Shown here piece after piece: positions 32,301-45,800 of a DNA stretch of 55,564 bases (position 1 is the stretch's first letter; each line of letters begins with the position of its first letter). The notes under the pieces were generated by a model. That model had not been told where the DNA came from. It searched no databases and saw only the letters and a list, made by a program, of their open reading frames with translations. Made by a program: the position numbers and the translations under genes. This DNA comes from Reclinomonas americana ATCC 50394 (Eukaryota > Jakobida > Jakobea > Jakobida). Location of the stretch: NCBI GenBank assembly GCA_048213135.1, contig PS015277.1:41233-96796 (forward strand), written 5' to 3'.

Positions 32301-33890
32301 CTCGCGCTCCGCCACCAGAACCACCGCACTGTTCGCTGGCAGGTCGGCACCGACCCGGGGCGATGCGCCTGCTGGCGAAGCAGTGTCCGAGGTGGCGTCG
32401 TCACTGATGCGCCGGCCAATAAATTGTGCCTGACTGTCTGCAGAGCACGTCGATGTCGCGTCCTCCTGATCGTGATTTTCGGAGAATGGTGAGTCGCCGG
32501 CTCGCTGCACCACCGAGGACATTTTCTGCGCCACCAGGTAATTAGCACATCGGCACATATCACACCCAGAGACAGTAAGCACAAACCCGCCGGGCAATGT
32601 CGACCTCCAATGACACCGCTCGCCGATGACCGACAGACGGACGACGTGACTGCGCCAGCAGCATATGCGTGCTCTCGCGTCGATTACGGGCACGACTGAT
32701 ACTGGTCGACGATGGAGTCGAAGAGTCTGACGAATCCACTTCCGCAAACTGCGTCTGGCGACGACGCGGCCGACACCGATACCATGGCTTACTCGGGGCC
32801 TCATCGCTCGACTGCGGCGTCTCGACTCTAATCGGCGTCACAGGCGGCGGTGTAGCGGAGAGGCGGCGTTCGCCACCACCGTCAGCATCGCTTACTGATC
32901 CACGAAGGCCATCCCACACCAAATCGGCGCGCGACACGCGACGTGCCTGCGCTACCGGCAGCTCCTCCTCAAACGTCATCACTGCATTGGTGTCCACAGC
33001 ATCGACACTGCCAGGCAGTTTGACGTCGCCGCTCGCAGAGTCTTCCACGCTGACGGAAGGCGATGCACGGGTGAGAGCACTGAAGGCAGGAGACTCGATG
33101 CCCCGTGGAGATGACGCCACAAAATCGAACAATGGAATCTCAGACAACGACACGGCCGGCATTTGCGACTGGGCACAGAGCTTGAGCGTGAGCACAGCGG
33201 AGAATAAGATTACATAATTCAAAGAGTCGTGCAAACCTGGTGTCGGATCATGGATCCAATCGGCCGCAAGTCTCCACGCCGACTCGCCGAGCGCACCGGC
33301 GACTCTTCTTCTTCTTCAACTGGCTCCTCGACGAACCGCGACATGCGGCGACGGGCGGAAGCGACACGCTCTGATCCGTCGTCTGCTACTGCCGGAGGTG
33401 GCGCGGGCAGGATGAACGAGGACTCCATGGGTACATGCAGCCATGACGCCACGCCCAGTAGATGACCACGTCGTCGAGACTGCACCCTCTCTCGCAGATG
33501 ATCGCCGTCATCAACAGAAATCGTGGGTGCCGTCGCAGGTAGCGTCGCATCCTTCCCCACTTTCGCCTCCACAGCCTGCATTTCGCGATCACGAACAGCC
33601 GCCAGCTCGGCGAGCCGCGCCAGATACTTGTGGCGCTGCTGTACCGCACTTTCATCCTGTTGAGGGGGCGAATGATGATTTAGAACAAGCCGCAGGGAAT
33701 GTCTGTGTGTGAATAATGGCCAGCGACATACCTCCACGTCCAGAGCGCGATCGCGACGCCACATGACCACAACAGTCACCACAAACAGCACAAAATATGT
33801 GCACAGGAGGAAGAACGTTGGGCTGAGGAACACGTTGTGCTTCGCAATCAGATTGGCATCCGCCGGACTGGCAAACGTGAAGGAGATCTT
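29325..33890 (-). other. Multi-pass membrane and cytosolic region of the giant receptor
   Basis: Hydrophobic segments on the minus strand: PTFFLLCTYFVLFVVTVVVM (about 33790-33850), YVILFSAVLTLKLC (about 33180-33220), LLWVGLVISCYVNAAM and VVLTISHALGAAVLGTSVF (about 31900-32010), ALVALPVMIVFGWVF (about 31790-31840), RFLLLFEFACCFLLILVS (about 31070-31120), LAARLLCLLLGLFLSYMVLV (about 29600-29660) and LRLVVSQLVIWGFVVLLARG (about 29385-29445). Seven to eight helices in all. Between the first two lies a long Ser/Thr/Arg-rich segment (32.5-33.7 kb). Before the last two is a soluble segment with PSVVFLRPGVYPPLTIPA and a Cys-rich stretch. Confidence 0.55.
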
Positions 33891-36800
33891 TGGCAGGATC
33901 GACAGATCCAGCGTCTGCATGGACGATGAAGATTATTCAACACAGCTGGATCACACCACGCAAACACCAACAGGAAACGCAACAAAGTCGGTCATGTGAC
34001 TGGTGGCACAAAAAACGCCAGTGACCTGTTTCCACTCTCCGTCAGTGACACAGCAACAGCGTGAGAGAGGCATGCACAAACACACAACATTCGGTAGCTG
34101 GCCCATCAGGATTGGTTCCACCACGATGTATGTGCTTAATCCGGTGGCACTCAACCGATTGCCGGTCTTGCATACGTCGCGAGAGACACACAGTGGAATC
34201 CACGTATTCGGCAACTCAATCATCATCGGTGCCGCGGTGGTCACGTTGAATCGATACTCCGATTCCGCTGCGCACCGAAGCAGCGGCAATGTAAGTCACA
34301 AACATGAGCGCTGTCTGCGGCAGTGACATTAGCGCAACTTGCATTGGTGCAGTTTTGCAACATGCACATGGCAATCCGTGAAAACGTTTGGTTGTACTGG
34401 CCAATCACACTCTGCCACTCGGGAATCACAAGAACCAGTGGCTCCTGCTCGTCCTTTACCGATACAGTGTCTTCGGGACTCTGCGCACCAAGAGTCAGAT
34501 ACACTCGCATGTATGGCAGTAGATGTCTCAGTCGTCAAGCACACCTGCACCGAGTACGCGTACACCTTGGACGGTTGCGCCTTCTTGTTGTAGTCGTTGG
34601 TCGCATTGACAATCGGCACGCCAGTAAAGCCCACCTGTGAGGGCACGGACAGTCAGCATATCACTGTGCATGCATTGTACATACCCAAAGAAGGACGCAC
34701 CTCGACCAGCGCGTTAAAGTGATCAGCGTCACCGGCGAGTCGCTGGCCTATCGTGTGCGGCAAGACTACAAGTGGAGTTCGAAGCGCGTCAGATCCTTGC
34801 GCAGACGTCAGCGTCTCAAATGCCACTGAGAAAAAATATGGTGAGAACTCTACGAGGACACTTGTCGATTTGAAGGGCTTGTGGCTCACCCGAGTACGCT
34901 CCCTTGGAAGCCGATGTCACAGTTGGGTCCACTTTTTGGGCGCGGAACGTAAAGTTTGGCGTTGAAACTGTTGTCGCACCCTCTTTCCCGGTCTGCTCAC
35001 AAGGTGAGCATGCACGGCAATGTCCAACACACAAAAAGAGACTCACCAGTCCAGCCACTGTGCGATGTGCGATCTGATTCAACACCGGCTCCAAGGCGCA
35101 CTGAGTGGCAATCGCATCCGCTTCGTCTGTCGTCGGCAGCGAAAGCATGGTCGACACGGCCTCGGCCAGTGACTGCAACAACAAGAGCAAAACATCGGTC
35201 AGCTGCTAACCACACCTCGCACGCAATGGGAACAACACGCGCTGACACGAACGCACACTCAGCGCAGCAGTCGACGGGTATGCCGACAGATTCTGCGCCA
35301 CTGCGCGTGCCGCGGACACCAAGTTCTGCCGCACCACCTGCATGTCGGCGGCAGGTAAGCTGCTAGTCACCTGTGTTGCGTGGTACGAACGTCAGTTCCT
35401 GACTGTAGCAGATAGTAATATCGAGGCACCACCATGCACTCACATTCGCCACATTGTTCACCACAGAGGCGAACGACGCCAATTCCAGTCCGTCGCCCGT
35501 GGACACATGACTGCTGGCGGCAAGCACGACCTCCGACATGCGCGTCAACGCGGAGGGGGAAACGACTGTCATGCGCACTGCGGTGTCAATGGCATGACAT
35601 CAATGTGACGAGAATGCTGGCCAGCCAACTTAACTTGGAGAAGTGTCACTATTGCCAAACAGCATGCTGCTACCGCTCAGCAGAGACAAACTTGCTGTCA
35701 CGGTGCTCAACACAATTGAAGCGGCGCCAGGACTCTGTGCCAGCACCGATGAGAGTGAGTCACGGACGGCGACGCCAATCAACAATGACTGTTCAGCGCG
35801 CACCGTGATATTTACGGCACTGGCCGACGACAGCACTGTATCGACTGCGGCTAGCACAGAAGTGGAGTCGGCATACATCTTGCGATGCAATGTAATGACA
35901 GCGATGACCGATGTTCTACGAAGAGAGTCAGCAAGTCGGCAAGAGATTGGTGCGAACAGCCGAGAGCGCAGGTGCGTGAACGACTCACCGGCCACCATCA
36001 ACATCAGTCGCTGTGACGCCGACAGTCGCTTGATCCTGAGCGCGGCACAAGTGCTGCAGTTTGACCCCGCTGACCTTGCCCGATGGACCCGATCCCAGAG
36101 TCAACTGTGGCGCACAGAAATGAGACCAAAGTTAGACAGCGACACACAGCGCGAAACTGGCAGACAGGGGATGACGGCACCTGCTGATTGGATTCGGGAT
36201 CGAGTACAAAGAAAGTGTACGTCAGCGGCATTGGCGAATCAGGATCTTGGAAACCAGTGGCCACCAGGTCGAACTCCGTCTCCAGCTCCATTCCCTCACT
36301 CGGCGAACAGGCAAGCATGCCACGAGTCGGCGGCACATTGACAGTGATTAAACGACGAATGAGGACTGCGGAAACGAGATTACGACACGTCAGCTCCATC
36401 GCAAATGGTCGCGGGCAAATGGAAAGTAATGCTGCAACACACCTCGTCCAGTCAGCGGGTGCGTTACCCAGGCTTCGGCTTCGTACGCGACTCCAGGAAC
36501 GAACGAATTGGCTGGAATAATCGCGAAACCATCGCTCGGTGTCCATCCGAACGAGGCGACTTTGACCGAGGGCGAGCCGGTCCTGGATTTCAAATCGCAC
36601 GATCAGAAACGGCAGCATACCAACTCGTGCAACAGACACAACGCAACGCTTGCGAATAGATTCCCCACTCGAACGTCATCTTTGCGACGTCAGCAGGCGC
36701 CACTCCGTCCATGATCAAGTCCAGCGTCAGCGGCAGCGAGGCATCAAAGCTGCGAGACAAGCTCCCCTGCGCACAGCATGATGAGACGGAGGAAGGGAGC

Positions 36801-39800
36801 ACACCAGGATCTCGATCAGAGCATTTCTCCACGCACTCGAATAAAGGCATTTCCTGAGCCGATGCGCGCTGTCTGGGTACCAAAATCTGCGGCACATTCA
36901 TACAAAAAAGTTGGAATACAACAGAAAACACTGCTCACAACAACGGGCACAAACGCACCTTGGAAGACGTACACGTTCTGCGCGTACACTCCACCGTTGC
37001 CGTCATTGGTCTGCACTTGCACTTCGTGGTTGCTGCCAGCCAGGTCGTCCGTGTCCACCACGAGGTTCGAGCCGGTGACGTTGAATTTCGACCCAGATCG
37101 CCCGCCGATAATCGTCAGTGTCTGCGTCTGGCAACAATTGTTGTCGCTGACGTCTAGCGGTCCAATGACGGTTCCGCGTCGTGCAAACGGCGTCATGCCC
37201 ACCGCCGCGGGTTCCACAGCAAATGTGTTGTGCACCAGCGCAATGGATGTCGGTGGCACATTGGCTGTTGTAACAACAATCCCCAAGTGAGTCAGTCGCC
37301 AACGGAGTACCACAATGACAGACAAAGCGAAAAAACAGAACCTTCAGTGATGGTGAACGACTGCGACTGAGACAGCCCACGCGAGTCGGTTACTTGCAGT
37401 GTCACTTGCAAGTTCAGGCCCTGCTGCGTCGGCGACCGGACAACCAGATTTGTTCCCTGGACATCAAAGAGGCTGGCGGCCGGACCACCAGCTACTGAAT
37501 ATGTCAATACCTCGTTCGAGTTCAGGTCCGTGGCCGACAGCTGTCCCACTGCAGAATTGGCGGTCCCCGACATGGGAATGTACAGCCGATTCGACAAGGC
37601 GAGACCGGTCGGCGCCACATTCACTAACGAATCGCAAGACGTGATCATCAGTCAACGCTTGTGCACAGACAGCTGCCGCTCGCTCTTGCCTCACCTTCAT
37701 CAATGATGACACCGACTTTGACGTAGAAGAGACCTGCTGCGTCGGTTACACGCAGATCCACACGGAGACCCATTCCACGAGTTCCGGCGGCACTGATTCG
37801 CAGCTGATTGGCAGNNNNNNNNNNNNNNNNNNNNNNNNCGCTTGCTCGCAGCACCGGTGCCACCAACGAGCATTACTTTGTCCGCCACCACGTACACACC
37901 ACCGACACCTGGAGCCAACATATTGGTTGGCACTCTGACTGCCACCGATCCGAATGTGGGCGATTCGCACACGTTTTCGATTTTCGGCGGGGCCGATGCG
38001 ATGCTGTTCAACGTCAGTACGAATCGACTGCGATTGACGAATGCGGGTCAAGTGGGCACGAATTTCGTGGTCATCGTACGCGCCACCGACTCTGCCGGCC
38101 TGACCCTGGACGTCAGTTTCACGATTACACAGAGTTACACGTCGTGCACTGCTCTGTGGATCTATTGATTTCTTGCCTCTGTGCTCACACGACTGTGTTT
38201 TCGGGTGCAGTCAATGTGGCGCCGACTAATATTCTGCTCTCCACCAATGTGTACGTCTTCCCTACAATGGCAGCCAACCAGGTTGTCTGCAACCTGACGG
38301 CAGTGGACGCCAATGTCGGTGATTCGCACACGTTTTCGATTGTTGGCGGTGCGAATGCTGCACTCTTCAACATCGNNNNNNNNNNNNNNNNNNNNNNNNN
38401 NNNNNNNNNNNNNNNNNNNNNNNNNNNNNNNNNNNNGTGAAATGTCCGTCGGTGCAACGTTCACTGCGAAACGCGCAGTGAGCAGAGATGGCGACCGCAA
38501 GTTATCACGAGGCAGGGAACGTACCTTCGCTGAACAGGAACGTCTTGTTGAAAGTTCCACCGTGCAAGTCGTCGGTCTTCACAGTGACTTGCAAATTGTT
38601 GCCGGTGAGATTGGCAACGGCGCTGCGCAGCTGGTTGCCGTTCACCTCGAACTTGGCCTGATCCGCGCCACCGATTATCGTGTACACTGGCGACTGGCAA
38701 CAGTTGACATCCGCAGTAGTCAGCGTGGCCAACACGCCGTGCAACCCGGTGTGCGGTGTATACAGCAGCGTCGACAGAGTGATGTCAGTCGGTGCCACAT
38801 TGGCTGTCAACCGACAAGCGAAACTTTAGCGCACGTGTCCAAGCGATCAATCTCAAGAACGTGCTCAACAAACCTTCGTCAATGGTGAACAATTTGGTGA
38901 AAACAAGACCGCCACTGTCAGTGACGCGAATCTGCACTTGCAATCCGTTGCCCGTCTGACCAGCAGATGTGAGCTGCAGTTGTGCACCCGAAATGTTGAA
39001 TAGGGCCGCACTGGCGCCGCCCACGATCGCAAATGTCGCAGTGTCACCAGTATTATTGTCAACCATCGCCAGTGTGCCCACAACGCTGTTGGCAGCCGCT
39101 GTGGGTGGCGTGTATGTGCTCGAGGATAGAGTGATGTCGGTCGGTGCAACGTTTCCTGCAAGTAGCGAGTGAGAAAGAGACAATAGTAACTAAAAGCAGC
39201 GCAGCTGCCACACGAACCTTCGCTAATTGAGAATGTCTGGCTATACACCCCGCCATGGCTGTCGTCCGTCTGCACTCGCACCAGCAAATTGTTGCCCGTC
39301 AAGCCCGCGCCTCCTTGCACGGCCACGAGCTGGTTGCCCGTGATAGAGAAGCTGCTTGCATTTGCTCCACCGGTGATGCTGTAGGTGAAGCTCTGGCAGC
39401 AATTGGCATCCGTGGTCGTCAATGTTCCAACAACAGTCCCCGAGGGTGCGGGCACAGGTGTGTAAAGAAGTGACGACAGAGCGATGGCCGTGGGGACAAC
39501 ATTGGCTGCGGCAATGCGAGAGCGGAAGTGAGAATGAGAAAGGAACACAACGTGCAGTGCAAGTTGATGAGCAGCGCCAAACCTTCGTCAAGAACAAACG
39601 CCTTGCTGAATGTTCCACCACCTCCATCGTTGGTGCGAATGGTCACATGCAAGCTGTTGCCGGTGAGGCCATTCACGCTCGACACAAGCTGCGAGCCGAC
39701 GATGGCGAACTTGGCCGCATCAGCACCGCCAGTGATCGAGTACGTGAACGACTGACAGCAGTTGCCGTCGGTAGTCGTCAGCGAGCCGATGACTCCGTTC

Positions 39801-42800
39801 AGCGCCAGCGGTGGCGTGTACGTCAGTGTCGACAAGGTAATGTCGGATGGAACGAGATTGACTGCGCGCACAATGTGAGCAACCAGAGCAGTCAGACGCA
39901 CCCGACACATCCACAACGCAACTTTCGTTGATGTAGAATGTCTTGTCCAACGAGCCACCGAAACCATCGGTGAGCCGCACAGTCACCTCGAGATTCATGC
40001 CGGTCAGACCGCCCATTACATTTGTCCGCAGTTGAGCACCGGCGATCAAGAACTTGGCCATGTCAGCACCGCCCACCAAGCTGAAAACAAATGTTTGACA
40101 ACAGTTTGCGTCCACGGCTGAAAAGTTGCCGACTGCCGTATTAGCAAAGGCCGGTGGTGTGTACGTCGTCGAGTCCAGCAGAATATCCGTGGGCGGCATG
40201 TTGGCTGCACGTGTGAACAGCGAGTGATACCACCATCAGCACCACATTTATCTCACAAGCCCGCACACCAACAAACAAACACACACGCTGCTCGCTGTCC
40301 CTCTCTCCCTCTCTCTCTCTCTGTACGCACACGAACACGCACCTTCAGNNNNNNNNNNNNNNNNNNNNAAACGTCCCACCCGCACCATCATTCGTCCGCA
40401 CAATGACCACCAGATTGTTGCCCGTCAGTCCCGCAACATTCACCCGCAGCTGATTGCCACTGATGTTGAACGACGCCGCATTCGCACCACCCACAATGCT
40501 GTACGTGAACGTCTGACAGCAGTTCGCGTCCACAGTCGACAGCGTGCCCACAACCGTGTTCAGTGGCGCAGGTACCGGCGTGTACAGTGTCGAGCTGACG
40601 CTCACATCCGTTGGCGCAACGTTGGCTGCACTCACCACACCACATCAATCGTGTCAGCAGACATCACTCTCCCTTCTTTTACCATATTTCCCCTCCCACG
40701 CACCTTCGTCCACTGTAAACGTCTTCGAGAACGTGAGCGCCGCTGAGTCTGTCACACGAATCGTCACCGCGAGCCCAGTGCCAGTCTGTCCCACGTTCGA
40801 CAGCCGCAGTTGATTGCCCGCAATGTTGAACGCAGCCGCATTCGCCCCACCAGTAATGGCAAATGTGAACACATCACCAAGATTGCCATCGACGGCAACC
40901 AGCGTTCCCACAACCACATTCGTTGACAGCGTCGGCGGCACATACGTTGACGACGACAACACAATGTTCGTCGGTGCCACAGGACCTGCATCACTCGACA
41001 CAGTCGGCACAAAGAATCAACGTACCACAGCACAACACATGCACACGCAACTGTCGGTGATCACAAACGTCTTCTCCACAAATGCTCCACTATTGTCAGT
41101 CGCTCGCACAATCACCGTGAATCCACTTCCCGTCTGTCCGCTGACACTCAGTCGCAGCTGATTTCCCGAAATGTTGAACAGACCGCTGTCCGCTCCACCA
41201 CTGATCGTGAGCACGTGCGTGTCGCTGCCATTCGCATCCACCACTGTCATCGTTCCCACGACAACATTCGTACTCGCCGTCGGCGGCGCATACGTGTTGT
41301 TCGACAACACAATGTCCGTCGGTGCCAGGTTCGCTGCATCTCCATCATTTAGTCTACGCGCCTCCCTCTCTCCCTCTCCCCCCCCCTCCTCTCTCTCTCA
41401 CTCTCACACACACACACACACACACACAGAATTGAAAACCATACCTTCGTTGATGGTGAACAGCTTGCTCAGGGTGCCACCATTTTGATCGTCCGTCTGA
41501 ATCTGCACCTTCAGGTTGTTGCCCGTCAGTCCCGCCACATTCGACCGCAACTGGCTGCCCACAATCGCAAACTTGGCCTGATCCGCCCCGCCGACAATCG
41601 TGTACACAAATGTCTGGCAGCAGTTGCTGTCTGACGTGCTCAGCGTCGCCACCACACTGCTCATTCCAAGCGGCGGCGGATACAGCAGCGTCGACAGTGC
41701 CACGTCGCTCGGCGGCACATTCGCTGTGTGTACGCACGTCCACAATGTGTGAGCTCACCACTCCCCACTGCTCATTGCAAGTTCTTCTGAAAAGAATACT
41801 CACTCTCATTCACAACAAACGCCTTCGCAAACGCAAATCCGCTGCTGTCCGTCACTCGCACCGTCACTTGCAGTCCAGTGCCGCCTTGTCCGCTGTTGCG
41901 CAACACCAGGCTCGACCCGACAACATCGAACAGAGCTCCATTCGTGCCGCCTTGAATCGTGAACGTGAACGTGTCCAACACATTGCCATCTGTCGCAGAC
42001 AGCGCGCCCACCGCAGTATTCGTTGACACGGTCGGCGGCGTGTACACGCTGCTCGACAGCGAAATGTCCGTCGGTCCAACAGGCACTGCACACGGTGTGA
42101 GTATCATCTCTCTCACGATCACCACATGTCATCATCATAATCATCATCCGCCGCACTCACCATCGTTGATTGTAAACTGCTTCGCAAACGTCGCACCGCC
42201 ACTGTCTGTCGTTTGCACAACCACCACAAGGCCAGTGCCACGCTGTCCAGCAGCAACAATCCGCAGCTGCGATCCGGCAATCTCAAACACACTGCTGTCC
42301 GCTCCACCCACAATCTGGTATGTGAACGTCTCTCCTGTGTTCGCGTCCGTTGTCGACAGACTTCCCACAACACTGTGTGCCGCCGCAGTCGGTGGCGTGT
42401 ACGTGTTCGACGACAGTGCAATGTTGGTCGGCGCCACATTGTCTGCATACACACGCACACACAAGCATGAATATCGACAGGATCTCCATCTCACTTCCCT
42501 CGCGCATCACGCAACTCTCAGAGATCGTAAACGTCTTGTCAAATGTGCCGCCTGCCTGATCGTCCGTACGCACTGTCACCTGCAGTCCGGTTCCACTCTG
42601 GCCCGCCGCCCGAAGCACGAGATTCGTTCCCGCAATGTCGAAAAGCGCACTGTCGCTGCCGCCGACAATCGTGTACACGTGGATCTGGTCCGTGTTGGCG
42701 TCCATCGTCGTCATGCCGCCAATGACTACATTCGTCGTCGCCGTCGGCGGCGTGTACCGCGTCCCAGACAGCAGAATATCAGTCGGGATCACATTGGCTG

Positions 42801-45800
42801 CAGACGGCAGCGAGGGGTGAGTTCACAAGACAGCACTCAAGTACTAACGCATTCGGCCACTCACACTCCGACACCAGGAACGTCTGCCGATACGTTCCAC
42901 CGTTGCCATCGTTCGTCTCCACTTCCACCTCCAGGTTGTTCCCCGTCTGGCCCGCCGCACTCAGTCGCAGGTTCGACCCACTGATGTTGAACAGCGCCTG
43001 ATTGCTGCCACCAGTGATGCTGTATGTGAACGTCTGACAGCAGTTCGCATCCACTGTGCTCAGTGCTCCAACAACAACATTCGTCGTTGCAGTCGGCGGC
43101 AAGTACACTGTGCTGCTGATGTTGATGTGCGACGGCACCACGTTCGCTGCACGAGTTCGAGCACACCCGTTCAGCACAACCAACCTGTTATGCATACACA
43201 CATAACAGACACCACAATACTCACCCTCGTTGATCGTGAACGTCTTGTTGAACGTCAGCCCGCCCGAGTCCGTCGTCCTCACTTGCACCTGCAATCCGGT
43301 TCCACCGAATCCATTCGACCGAATCACCAGATTGCTGCCCACAATGTCGAACGACCCGGCATCCGTTCCACCCACAATGCTGTACGTGAACGTGTCTGTC
43401 ACATTCGCATCCGTAGTCGTCATCGCACCCACAACACTGTTTGTGCTCGTCGTCGGCGGCGTGTACACCGTCGACGACAGTGCAATGTTGGTCGGCGCCA
43501 CAGGAACTGCGCAGCCGCCATGAACTGTTGAGCAACAACTGGCGACACATACACACACACACAGACTCCCACAACTCACCATCATTCACAGTGAACGACT
43601 TGTCAAACGTCGCACCACCGCTGTCCGTCGTGCGGATAACCACCACGAGTGCAGTTCCCGTCTGTCCATTCGCACTCAAGCGCAACTGCGTCCCGCTCAC
43701 ATTGAACAGCGCCTGCGCAGCACCGCCGACCACCGAGTACACAAACGTCTCGCCCGTGTTGGCGTCCGTCGAGCTCAGTGTGCCAATCACCGTGTTGGCC
43801 ATGCTCGTCGGCGGTGTGTACGTGTTCGCCGACAGTCCGATATTCGTCGGCGCCACATTGCCTACAACACACGGCAGAGTCAGCTGACTGCATCGTGATT
43901 CACAAACACAAGCTGCGGCACGCACTCTCGTTGAATGTCAGTGTCTTGCTCACACTGCCGCCGTGTCCGTCGTCCGACGTGATCGTCACTTGCAGACCAT
44001 TGCCAGACAGGCCGCCACCACCCACATTCGCCACCAGTTGAGAGCCACTCAAACTGAACTTTCCGCTGTCGGCACCGCCGCTGATCGTGTACGTCGGCGT
44101 CTGGCAGCAGTTGGCATCCACCGTCGACAGCGTGCAAATCACACTTCCCAGTGTGGCTGGCGGCACATACGTAGTCGAGCTGCAGTTGATGTTGGTCGGC
44201 GCAACGTTGGCTGTGTGCATGCCACAGCGAGTCAGTTGGTTGTGTGTGGNNNNNNNNNNNNNNNNNNNNNNNNNNNNNNNNNNNNNNNNNNNNNNNNNNN
44301 NNNNNNNNNNNNNNNNNNNNNNNNNNNNNNNNNNNNNNNNNNNNNNNNNNNNNNNNNNNNNNNNNNNNNNNNNNNNNNNNNNNNNNNNNNNNNNNNNNNN
44401 NNNNNNNNNNNNNNNNNNNNNNNNNNNNNNNNNNNNNNNNNNNNNNNNNNNNNNNNNNNNNNNNNNNNNNNNNNNNNNNNNNNNNNNNNNNNNNNNNNNN
44501 NNNNNNNNNNNNNNNNNNNNNNNNNNNNNNNNNNNNNNNNNNNNNNNNNNNNNNNNNNNNNNNNNNNNNNNNNNNNNNNNNNNNNNNNNNNNNNNNNNNN
44601 NNNNNNNNNNNNNNNNNNNNNNNNNNNNNNNNNNNNNNNNNNNNNNNNNNNNNNNNNNNNNNNNNNNNNNNNNNNNNNNNNNNNNNNNNNNNNNNNNNNN
44701 NNNNNNNNNNNNNNNNNNNNNNNNNNNNNNNNNNNNNNNNNNNNNNNNNNNNNNNNNNNNNNNNNNNNNNNNNNNNNNNNNNNNNNNNNNNNNNNNNNNN
44801 NNNNNNNNNNNNNNNNNNNNNNNNNNNNNNNNNNNNNNNNNNNNNNNNNNNNNNNNNNNNNNNNNNNNNNNNNNNNNNNNNNNNNNNNNNNNNNNNNNNN
44901 NNNNNNNNNNNNNNNNNNNNNNNNNNNNNNNNNNNNNNNNNNNNNNNNNNNNNNNNNNNNNNNNNNNNNNNNNNNNNNNNNNNNNNNNNNNNNNNNNNNN
45001 NNNNNNNNNNNNNNNNNNNNNNNNNNNNNNNNNNNNNNNNNNNNNNNNNNNNNNNNNNNNNNNNNNNNNNNNNNNNNNNNNNNNNNNNNNNNNNNNNNNN
45101 NNNGCGACAAGTTGCTCGGAGCCACATTCGCTGCATCACGGCGGATAACGTGAGTCTACCATCCACAGCATGTTGACCCCAGTCGTGTGCATGGCACTCA
45201 CCTTCGCTAATGGTGAATGATTTGGAGAACTGTCCGCCATTCAGGTCGTCGGTTTGAATCGTCACCGAGTACGAGTTGCCGGTAAGGCCGCTGACATTGC
45301 TCAGCAACTGATTGCCGGAGATGGCAAACTTGGCTTGATCCGCGCCACCGACAATCGTGTACACTGGCGACTGGCAGCAATTGGCATCCGTCGTCGAGAG
45401 CGTGCCAATCACTCCGATAAGTGCAAGTGGTGGGGTGTACAGAGTGCTCGACAGCGAGATGTCAGTGGGGACGACGTTGACTGCGTGCGTTGCGAAGCCA
45501 TGTGAGCGAAAGCGACTGGTTCGATGAGAGGAAGTGCAGCACACTCACCTTCGTTGATGGTCACCGTCTTGTTCATGAACAGCGACCCGGTGCCGTTGTC
45601 TGTCGAACGTATGATGACAACGAGTCCAGTCCCCGTCTGCCCGGCGGCGGTGATGCGCAGCTGATTGCCAGAGATGTTGAACAAGGCTGCCGATGCTCCA
45701 CCTTGAATACTGTACGTGAACGACTGGCAGCAATTCGCGTCCACTGTGCTCAGCGTTGCCACAACAATGTTGGCCCCCGCAGTCGGTGGCACGTATGTCG

